64,000 nt of DNA from Cymbidium sinense (Eukaryota; Streptophyta; Magnoliopsida; Asparagales; Orchidaceae). This document shows, in pieces, positions 1 through 8,279 of the stretch (positions are counted from its first letter, which is position 1; every line of letters begins with the position of its first letter). The translations under genes and the position numbers were made by a program. The notes beneath the pieces are model-generated. The model saw only the letters and a program-made list of their open reading frames with translations. It did not search any database and was not told the origin of the DNA. Where the stretch lies: contig CM038214.1 in NCBI GenBank assembly GCA_021442155.1, forward strand, positions 24,019,808 through 24,083,807. Reading direction: 5' to 3'.

Positions 1-61
1 ATAAAAGTGTGCTATTCATATCTTAATTAAAAGCTTGCATGTAAAATATTATAAAGTGAAG
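1..61 (+). repeat. LTR-type sequence at the window edge
   Basis: The first 60 bases (AAAAGTGTGCTATTCATATC and onward) match 41,356-41,415 in the forward LTR copy with scattered substitutions. This places LTR-type sequence directly upstream of the hairpin array of element A. The match ends where the hairpin array starts. That could be the LTR/leader boundary or a divergence within the LTR. Confidence 0.6.
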
Positions 62-1175
62 TTTCCAAATCCAAAATCAAAATCAACAATCATATTTCAA
101 AAAAAATTTAAACATACATTTGGAATTTCATTTAGCATAAACAAATTTGCTAAGTGAAGTTTCCAAATTCAAAAAAATCAAAATCAACAATCATATTTCA
201 AAAATTTTTAAAGCACATTTGAAACCGTAGTTAACATACACAAATTTGTTTAGTGAAGTCTCCAAATCTATAATTCAAAACTTTTCAAAACATATTTTGG
301 AACTTCACTTAGCATACTCAAATTTGGTAAGTAAAGTTTCCAAATTCAAAATAAAAACATTCAAACAACTTTCAGAACTTCTTCCCTTAGCATACCAAAT
401 TTTCTAAGGAGAAGTTTGCATTTTTCAAAACCAAAAATAAAATCAAAATTTAAACACACCATTTGGAATTTCATTTATCATACTCAAATTTATAAGTAAA
501 ATTTGCATTTCACAAAACCAAGTGGATTTCATCTTTAGCATGCCAAATTTACTAAATTTGAATCTCCACTTTCAAAACACATCAAAATCAAAATGAAGCA
601 CCTTAGGATCCCTTTAGAATACCAAATTTGCTAAGGATCCTACCCTTTTAAAAAAAAATCAAAACTTTCCAAACAAATGAAACACTTAGGATTTTTCTTA
701 GCATACCTAAATTTGCTAAGAATCCTATTTTCAAAAATTAAATAAAATACACTTGGATTCTTTACTAAGCATATCTAAATTTGCTAAGTACAAATTTCAA
801 AATTTTCCAAAAATCAAAATAAAACAACATTCAAAAAAAAGAAACAATCACTTTTACTTCACTTAGCATACCTAAATTTTCTAAGTAAAGTAAAATTCCA
901 AAACAATCAAACAAAAAAAAATTAATTTGACCCATACTTTAACATACCTAAATTTGTTAAAGGGAAGGGTCCTCAAAATCACAAAAAATTGAAAATTCAA
1001 AACATAAATGAACCTATGGATGCATCCTATCAAAAATTTTGAATCCATATTTCATCATACCTAAATTTGTTGGAGTTTGGATTCGTATTCAAATTCCTCT
1101 TTCAATCAATCTTTCAAAATTCATTTGAACCCCACTTAACACTTCCAAGTTGTTGGATGTGGGTTCAAATTTTCA
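62..1175 (+). repeat. Array of about 13 hairpins in the leader of element A
   Basis: Consecutive imperfect palindromes, one about every 80 bases, separated by AT-rich spacers. Each has a left arm, a nearly constant loop (ATACCAAATT or ATACCTAAATTT) and a right arm complementary to the left. Centres lie near 143, 243, 320, 396, 485, 545, 623, 706, 774, 873, 950, 1,062 and 1,146. The arms change along the array: GGAACTTCACTTAGCA types first, then CTTAGGATTCTTAGCA types, then types with GACCC outer arms, and last TTTGAACCCCACTTAACA paired with TGTTGGATGTGGGTTCAAA. Pairing is kept in each unit despite these changes. Element B has the same series in the same order. Confidence 0.85.
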
Positions 1176-1204
1176 AAATTCAAAATCTATGGAGATAGAA
1201 AATT

Positions 1205-1229
1205 GATACAAGTTCATTTCTCATTGCAG
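1205..1229 (+). promoter_or_regulatory. Candidate 3' splice site or leader end before gag (element A)
   Basis: A pyrimidine-rich stretch ends in TTTCTCATTGCAG at 1,229, 57 bases before the gag ATG. Element B has the same stretch, with CAG changed to TAG at 25,310. Together with a consensus 5' splice site in the LTR (39,661/39,662), this could end a leader intron. It could equally be ordinary leader sequence. No convincing tRNA primer-binding site was recognised here. Confidence 0.3.
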
Positions 1230-1285
1230 ATCCTTTTCAATCAGTGCAAGTACAATTTTAGTTTTAGTTTACTACAGTTAGTGCA

Positions 1286-2990
1286 ATGGCCAGTTCTCAG
1301 AAATTTGTCTTTACATTTCCCCATGGTATGGAACTAGCTCTAGATCAGGCTGACTTCCCTCTTCTAGACCATAACCACTTGATCCATTTTGGTTAGGGAT
1401 TTGAGTGGGCCGGGATCACTTGTGAGGTCATTCCCCTCACCACAGTCAGCAAGAAGGTGGCCGAGCAAAAGCCGGTCATTAGGGTAGACTTACCCTCTAT
1501 TTCAGATGTATCCTCACTAAAGAGGAAACCTCTGCAGCATACTGACTTCAGCTATCAGTACCAAGATGGTTGCTAGCCCATCCTAGAGCCCCATGTTGTC
1601 CCAGTGCGGGTTCACACCCTATCATTTGTACCTTCTAAGGGTAAGGCTCCCATGGTTTCATGGCTTGCCTTCCCAACATTTGAGTATGAGTCTAGCTTGC
1701 ACTCCTCCCATCCTACTTGCACCCAGCATAGGAATAAGAACTGTATGGTCAAACAGTTCCATACTCGGATAGCCAGAGAACTAGAGGCGAAGTGGGGTCA
1801 CCATGGATGAGTCATGATCACTTCACCACCGGTTATGGAAAACCGTTTCATCTCTCGATCGATAGAGAGGATGCCAAGAGGATCCATTCATCGCCTCTTT
1901 TGGTGGTGTAGTTACAGCTAATAGTTTCTAGGAGTAGGAGGTCATACACCAGCCTCCGCTCTATTCTACACTAAGTAGGTGGAGCATATGGATGCTTAGA
2001 GTCCGTACCCAGTTCAATCTTCGATCTATTATCCTCTACAGTGTAGGAAGGTAGATCTGTCAGGAGAAGGCCCATGACGCCCATACATCATACATTACAA
2101 ACAGAGAGCGATGGAGGTTCAGCAATCCGCTTACTTGGTTGATTTTCTTTCAACATGGTACCCGCACGATCATAAAGTATTCTCACATGGGGACGCCCAC
2201 CACCAGGAGGGCAGTTCCTGTACACAGAGAGTCGGTGGTGTCTCCACCCCACCGCTCTACCCCACGTTCACCATCGCCAGTACAGGTTTTGGCATCTCCC
2301 ATTCCATCTAAGGCCATGAAGGCTGCATCTGGGGAAAAATGTACCCCGTTGGTCATCTGGCTATGGCTAAGGGATCCTACTCCTCTTACACTACCCATTA
2401 CGGTAGGGACAAGCTCTTCTGCTCGACCTTCTGCCCTAATGGTGATGCAGAAGGAGTGGCGACCCCAGATCATCATAGTCGTTCCTTCACCAACTCCACC
2501 CATACAGCCCGATGCCGAGATGGTGATGGTTATTACGGATATCCCAGATGACAATTTAATTGTAGTAGTAGTAGAGGACCATCTTAGGATTGTTACCCCT
2601 ATTACAACCAGTATCAGTCAAAAGTATCGTACTTCTAGTGGGCATAGTCCACACTAGATTGATTCCCCAACTATAAGCGAGGTCCGATGGCTCTTAATGC
2701 ATGATAATGATCACACTGGTCAGCCCAAGTTGTTTGTACCTGTTGAGTTAGATTGATCCTTAGATAAGATAGTTGCACACTATTTTATGGAGAAGAAGGA
2801 GATCTTAGGGTATGCATGGTCCGATGAAGAGAGAGTTAGCTTCGATCCCAATGAAGATGACTTGATGGGGGATTTAACTGGAGTATGAATGGTTGATACT
2901 AGAGGTTCTCTTCTTAGGGAACAACAGGCCATGGAAGGTGATGAGGTTGATCAAGGAGACACCATAGAATCAGCCCATCACCTTTAACAA
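1286..2990 (+). pseudogene. gag: Gag N-terminal region, element A (broken)
   Basis: The start is the ATG at 1,286, matching 25,365 in element B. The protein begins MASSQKFVFTFPHGMELALD and is stopped at 1,394-1,396 by TAG, where B has CAG. Later pieces can be followed with frame changes: 1,604-1,807, 2,139-2,654 (proline-rich, with an acidic MVMVITDIPDDN segment) and 2,700-2,880 (QPKLFVPVELD, HYFMEKKEILGYAWSDEE). The N-terminal part resembles no domain I can name. Its position before the Gag core suggests an extended Gag N-terminus or a separate ORF like the extra ORF1 of Ogre elements. Conservation with B shows it was once coding. Confidence 0.65.
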
Positions 2991-3229
2991 TAATTGAGTC
3001 AAAAAGACAAGCAGATTGATAAGATGGCACAATAGTTATAGGACTTGTTAGCAACACTATCAGTGTTTCAAAAATAATCCCCTCCAGTTCTTCTTAGTAC
3101 AGTAGATGTCAGTCAGCCTAAGCTAGTGCATGTCTTAGATCTAGTTAAGACTCTACCTCCCATTGAGCAAGGTAACACTAGCCTGATAGGAAGGTAGTGG
3201 AAAGTACCTCCATACATGAAAAAGATCTG

Positions 3230-4560
3230 AAATCCATGACTGAGCAGTAGGTGAAGGAAGCTTTGGCTCAAGCCCGAGGAGGATCATCAGCTCCAAAGGG
3301 TAGACCCTACCTAGAGGAAATGTTATCCAATATCCCAAGAGTTTCATGCCTCCTTCCTTCAAAAGCTTCAATGGTAGTAGGAATTGAGATAGCATATAGC
3401 TCACCTGTGGCCGCTTGTTGTAATGCGTGGTTGATGCTTTACTCTTTAGACTCTTGTAGTAGGTATCACTTTGATTAGTGTTGAACTGCCTAACGGTTCA
3501 GTAAAGGCATTTACTGAGTTAGAGCAACTCTTCATCAAAAGATTTGGAGCTCAAAGAAAGGGTTATAGTGATCTCATTGTAGCCCAACAACACTCCGATG
3601 AGTCACTTGTTGAATATATTCTTCGATGGCATAACATGAGTATGAAGTGTGAACCACAGCTATCTAAACAACATGCCATTAAGATTCTCTTGAAGAATAT
3701 CCATGGCCTGGTCGCCTTCATGTTTAAGGGCTTCATCATAAAGACATTTGAGAAGCCAATCAGTAAGGCGGCTAATCTACAAGGAGAGGCCAAACAGTCA
3801 CCTTTTCCGATCGCTCAAGAAATCCCAAAAGGTCTATAAGAAGAAACTTGGAGCAAGAGTAGGTTGAGGGAAAGCAACCAAAAGATCACCGAGTGACCAT
3901 GACCTCATCAACATCCACCTCCTTTTCCACCATCAAGGCAGCCATATCGGCCTCCACCTCAGCCTCCATGGCCAGCATAGGCACCACCTCAGCCATACCA
4001 CCACCACCACCACCAGTGGCATGCATATCCGCCACCAAGTAGCTACAGTTCACCTACTCTATTAGATAAGTTAAACAAACCTTATTCCTTTAAGAGGGAG
4101 GTAATCAGGGAGATCTTTAAGAATCTCTTAAAGAAACCTAATTTTCAACTACCCGAGCCTAGGATACGGTAGGAAGTAGGCAAAAGTCATGATCCAAACT
4201 TTTGCCCCAACCACCGTATGCTAGTCCATGTTTTGGAGGATTGCTTTATATTCAATGACTAGCTTGAACATAATTTCAAGACCGATGTTGTAGTTATCCC
4301 AAAGGAATACCTTGTAAAATAACCTTCCAATTCCATTAGGGTAATCCTTGGGGATACAAGCGATCCTACCAAAACCAAAGAAGTTTGGGACATTTCTTTG
4401 TCTAAACCCTTTAAGAAAATAACTCAAAAGATCAAGAAGTTTTCCTTGCAGGTTCCTGAGTCAGCTCAAACCTCCAACAGCAAGGAAGGTTTGCAAATTT
4501 CTAGTTCCAACTCTAGAAAAGTGGGAGCTCAAAAGCAGCAGCAGTATCTATCAGCCCGAG
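3230..4560 (+). pseudogene. gag: Gag core and zinc-knuckle-like region, element A (broken)
   Basis: The region 3,471-3,836 matches the retrotransposon Gag core: ELPNGSVKAFTELEQLFIKR, then EYILRWHNMSMKCEP and KTFEKPISKAANLQGEAKQ. This is the capsid-like structural protein of the virus-like particle. Upstream, 3,290-3,470 is out of frame with it. Downstream is a Pro/His-rich tract (3,900-4,040), then LLDKLNKPYSFKREVI, then a Cys/His motif near 4,203-4,240 (FCPNHRMLVHVLEDC, with His where B has the Gly of RMLGHILEDC). That is the usual nucleocapsid-type motif of this lineage. Several CAG/CAA codons have become stops. Confidence 0.8.
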
Positions 4561-4899
4561 ATAGCCCCATAGTATAACCACCAACCATGTCCAGACTCCA
4601 GCCTTCAGTTGCAGCTTCCACACTGGTGACTTCTACCATTATAGCTAGCTCTTCAATTACTTCTACTAGTAGAACTCGTGTATCAGTAGATAAGAGTATC
4701 AAATCCATACTCCACTCACTCTACTTGACTTCTACTTTGTACCTCCAAATACTTCTAAGAAATTGAAGAATAAAGCTAATTTGAATTACATCTCCTTTCC
4801 GATGAGTTATCTTCTTCTATTCCTAACAATAACTCTTCAAGTCTAATTAATTATAACAATTCTGATCTTCAGTACCAATGACTTGTTTATCTCTATCTT

Positions 4900-5590
4900 G
4901 TGGAAGACCAGTCAAAGGTGGACTACAACATCCTTTCTCATCTAATAAAGTTGCCATCTAAGCTAAGCATATATGATGCCCTTGTCTTATCTAAATAGAT
5001 GAGGGAATCACTAATCAAGGCCATTCTTAATCCTAAAATATGTTTATCTTAGCTGATTGCTATAGGTAAGGAAGCACACTATGCAAAAGAAGACAAAGGG
5101 ATCACCTTCACAAATGAAGACCTTCTACTGAGGGACTTAGAGCCCAACCGTCCCCTATACATCATAGTCGACATGGACAGGTTCAGACTTGCCAGGGTTC
5201 TCGTGGATTCAAGTGCATCAGCAAACATTATGAGTCCAAAGATCCTTTTCTATTTGAAGATCAACATCTCTACTCTTCAAGGAGATAGGATGATATTGAG
5301 AGGATTCAATGATCAAGGTGAGCGGGCTTTAGGTTCCATAGTGTTACCATTGGAGATTGGTGACTGAAGATTGAAGCCAAGTTCTACATCATTGATTCAA
5401 ATACTTCATTCACTATTTTTCTTGGTAGGCCTTGAATACATCAGAATTAGATCATTCCATCCTCCCTTCATCAGTGCATCATCTTCATAAAAGATGGAAT
5501 TGAGTATCATGTCAATGATGTTGAAAAGCCATATTTAGTTAGAGAGGTTTAGATCTATGAGGATGCAACCTACTATCTTCCTCAAAACAC
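4900..5590 (+). pseudogene. Aspartic protease, element A (broken)
   Basis: The retropepsin-type protease that would process Gag-Pol. The pre-protease segment LPSKLSIYDALVLSK (about 4,948-4,994) is typical of Tat/Ogre elements. The catalytic segment at 5,173-5,364 reads RVLVDSSASANIM, where the family normally has Asp-Ser/Thr-Gly. Here the Gly is Ser, which would be damaging. The flap and C-terminal part follow (ALGSIVLPLEIGD, stop at 5,365 where a Trp is expected, then AKFYIIDSNTSFTIFLGRP). The position matching 5,325-5,335 is where elements C and D carry an antisense LTR. A has no insertion there. Confidence 0.8.
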
Positions 5591-5599
5591 AATTTTTTG

Positions 5600-6620
5600 T
5601 GAACTTGGACAAAATTCAAATGCAAATACAAAAGCAAAAGAAAATGAAGCAAAAGAAAATATAAAAGAAAATGAAGAGAAAAAATAAAGTCTAAGTGAAC
5701 AAGAAAGAGGAATTGAAGAAGAAATAGATTAGCATATCACATTCCACCAACAGTTTATTCCATCATATGGGCATGTGGGTAGAATGGCTCGACCACCATC
5801 AGGAAGAGGCATAGGCAGAAATAGAGGTAGTTCCAGAGGTAGGAGACCCCCTAGTTGGCCTTCAGCCAATAGAGGTCATGTTCTAATTCATAAGAGTATC
5901 CATACTATTCACATAGACTTGGAATCTAGCTTGGAGGATGAGTCCAATGTGATTAGTATACCAGCCAACCCCTCTTAGTGGGTTCCATTGGAGGTGACTT
6001 TTGATCTAGCCATAGATGAAGACTAGGCCTCCAAGCAAAAAAAAGTATTCGAATGGGTTTATGTGAAACTATTAGGCAGCAGTTGGGAACCTTTGCTCTA
6101 ACCTCACTTACATCTCAAAAGTTGAAGGTTTAGTAGTTAAGAAAGTCCCTAAGTCTTGCAGTGATATGAAGCAAAAGAGGTTCTTTTTGGGTTTATAATC
6201 TTCAAGTCTAGAGCTCAATGTATGACTTGAGGAAGATACTTTTAAAAAATTAATGGAATTACCTTTTGACTTTTACTTTCCTTGTGTTCAAAATCTTATA
6301 TAAAAAGGTTTAGTTCCTCACACTTGGTCCAAGCACAGGTCAGAATACTTTCAAAAGCTATGGAACAATACAGGTAGGGAAGCACAATCAAGAGCAGGAC
6401 TAGGATTCGACGTAGTGGGTTTGGTCGATGATGAAGATTATTGCCTAGTTGTTACCAACCATTTAGAGTATGATAGGTTCTTCTCACACATCCCCAACTC
6501 TTATGAGAATGTGTGTTTAGAAACTTTAGATGATCTAGATGATCTCCAAGTCAAAGTGGCACCGCCAAATTTTGAAGAGGAGATTCATTCAATAATCGAC
6601 AAGCTAAAATAAATTAACCT
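5600..6620 (+). pseudogene. Protease-RT linker with Lys/Glu-rich and Arg/Gly-rich segments, element A
   Basis: An A-rich purine tract (5,625-5,700) encodes a Lys/Glu/Asn-rich stretch. It is followed at 5,775-5,975 by a basic Arg/Gly segment (RPPSGRGIGRNRGSSRGRRP) and then an acidic segment (IHIDLESSLEDESNVISIPA). After a damaged stretch comes a block shared with B: GLVDDEDYCLVVTNHLEYDR, SHIPNSYENVCLETLDDLDD and FEEEIHSIIDKLK (6,415-6,609), which leads into reverse transcriptase. The modules are recognisable in B and, more damaged, in D, so they were part of the polyprotein. I know no function for them. The Arg/Gly segment suggests RNA binding, which is inference only. Confidence 0.55.
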
Positions 6621-6639
6621 AAGGACAGAAGAAAATCCT

Positions 6640-7480
6640 CGCCCAACATACATCAGTTCATTGCTGAATGAAGAAGAAACCAATGACTTAGTTAGACTAT
6701 TGATTGAGTTTAAATATTGCTTTGCATGAAGTTATGAAAAAATGCCCAGATTATCTCTTCATATAGTAGTCCACAAGATAGTAATAGACCCTAACATTAC
6801 CCCTATTAAGCAAGCTCCTAGACGCATGCGATTAGAAATTGAATAATAGGTCATTTCTGAAGTCAAGAAATTGATCGATGTTGGTTTTATCAGGGAAGAA
6901 AAATATCCTACCTAGTTAGCTTGTGTCATCCCAATTAGGAAGAATAATGATAAAATTCACATTTGTGTCAATTTTAGGGACTTAAATAAGAATGTCCTAA
7001 GGATGAGTTTCTCTTCCTAAACCAAAATTAATGATGGACATTGCCTAATCTCATGCAGTCTTCTCTTTCATGGATAGGTCATCTAGCTGTAACCAAATCA
7101 AGATGTCTCTTGAAGATGAAAGAAACACTACTTTTCAAACTCTAATTGAAATCTTCTATTATAGGGTCATTCCTTTCGGCCATAGAAATACTGTTGCTAC
7201 ATACCAACGGGCCATGACTCAGATCTTCAATGAACTTAACCATCATCAGGTTGAGTGCTACGTTGATGATCTAGTAGTCAAGAGTTTAGAAAAAGAAGAC
7301 CATCTCTTTGACTTGAGAGTAGTTTTCAAATTGTTAAGATAATATAACCTTAAAATGAATCCCTTGAAGTGTGCATTCAGAGTCGCTTTAGGAAAATTCC
7401 TTGGGTTTGTTGTTCGACACCAGGGAATAGAAATAGATCTTGAAAAGATTAAAGCTATCTTAGAAATGCCACCTCCTAAG
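6640..7480 (+). pseudogene. Reverse transcriptase, element A (broken)
   Basis: The RNA-dependent DNA polymerase domain. Visible blocks are ITPIKQAPRRMRLEIE (about 6,796), then two stops where B has CAA CAG, KKLIDVGFIREEKYPT with TGG changed to TAG, ICVNFRDLN, FSFMDRSSSCNQIKMSLEDE and ATYQRAMTQIFNELN. The catalytic YVDD is intact at 7,259-7,270, followed by LVVKSLEKEDHLFDLRVVFK. After a stop at 7,340 the domain continues as YNLKMNPLKCAFRVALGKFL and GFVVRHQGIEIDLEKIKAIL. The second half of the primer-grip region (SSGYNQ in B) is degraded to SSSCNQ. The domain is complete in extent but cannot be translated in one frame. Confidence 0.9.
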
Positions 7481-7990
7481 AGTTGAACTCAACTCGGATC
7501 CTTTCAAGGATGGATGGCATATATAAGATGCTTTATCTCAAACTTATCAGAGAGATGCAAACCATTCTTAGCACTTATCAAAAAGGATGCCACATTCAAG
7601 TGGGATGACAAGTGTCAGCACACATTCAAAGACATCAAAGAGTATTTGGTGAAGCCACTAGTTCTAGCAGCCCCTATCCTGGGTAAGTTTTGATCCTTTA
7701 CACTACCACATTTGAAGACTACCTCAGCACTCTGTTATCCCAAGCCAATGACGAGGGGAAATAAAGCACTCTCTACTATGTCAGCCATCCTCTGATCCCT
7801 GCTGAAGTAAACTATCCACCTATTGAGAAACATTGCCTAGCTTTGATCTTTGAATCTCAGAAGCTATGACACGACATGCTTTCTCATAAGGTGAACTTGA
7901 TCTCAAGAACCAATCCATTGTAGTACCTCATGACATGGCCAATGCTTTCTGGATGTTTGGCTCATTGGTCCATGAACTTAGGGGAGGCTG
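7481..7990 (+). pseudogene. RNase H and connection, element A (broken)
   Basis: The gypsy RNase H domain, which degrades the RNA of RNA:DNA hybrids. It follows RT directly: LGSFQGWMAYIRCFISNLSE, ATFKWDDKCQHTFKDIKEYL and PLVLAAPILG, then after frameshifts YYVSHPLIPAEVNYPPIEKH and CLALIFESQKL (about 7,772-7,865). Compared with B, about 110 bases between this domain and the second RNase H are missing: A runs straight from the 'MTWPMLSG' segment to the MYFDGA motif. Confidence 0.8.
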
Positions 7991-8007
7991 GCAACCACTG
8001 ATGGAAG

Positions 8008-8279
8008 ATGTATTTTGATGGAGCTACTTCTTTTCTCAAAGGTGAAGCACCATGATCTATTCTCCCAAAAAAGGCAGGGGTAGGAATAGTTCTTCTAACT
8101 GCAAACCGTGATGTGTTGAGATTCTCATACTATCTTTCCAACCCCTGCACCAATAATGAAGCTGAGTATAAAGATTTGATTGTTAGTTTAACTTAGCTAT
8201 CACTATCAGTGTCATGAGCATCAACATCTTTGGGATTCTCAATTGGTAATCAACCAGATTATCATGTCCTACCAGGTTT
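8008..8279 (+). pseudogene. Second (archaeal-type) RNase H, element A, truncated by satellite
   Basis: MYFDGATSFLKGEAP begins at 8,008, carrying the first catalytic Asp. It is followed by AGVGIVLLTANRDVLRFSYY and NNEAEYKDLI, carrying the catalytic Glu. This additional RNase H is the defining feature of Tat/Ogre elements. The domain breaks off at about 8,279: B continues from CCTACCAGGTT into its own coding sequence, whereas A runs into AATTTTAGGTTTAGG satellite. Confidence 0.85.

Larger units (their letters stand above)
1..8279 (+). mobile_element. Element A: decayed Tat/Ogre-lineage Ty3/gypsy retrotransposon, both ends missing
   Basis: This is a gag-pol retroelement in the order leader, gag, protease, linker, reverse transcriptase, RNase H, second (archaeal-type) RNase H. 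Reverse transcriptase before RNase H, with no integrase in between, fits Ty3/gypsy. The second RNase H after the usual one is known as the mark of the Tat/Ogre lineage. The left side runs off the window. The right side stops abruptly inside the second RNase H, where telomere-like satellite begins, so integrase and the 3' LTR are missing. Stops and frameshifts occur throughout, so it cannot be autonomous. It aligns nearly end to end with element B, and the two differ by substitutions and many small indels. Relative to B it lacks about 0.3 kb before the protease and about 0.1 kb between the two RNase H domains. Confidence 0.9.

Noticed and set aside
62..1175. CRISPR-like array (regular repeats with spacers)
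   Set aside because: The repeated part is itself a palindrome with changing arms, spacers are AT-rich and related to each other, and the context is a plant retroelement leader.
2183..2554. Protein on the - strand of 123 residues
   Set aside because: Antisense to the Gag N-terminal region, whose + strand reading is shared with element B.
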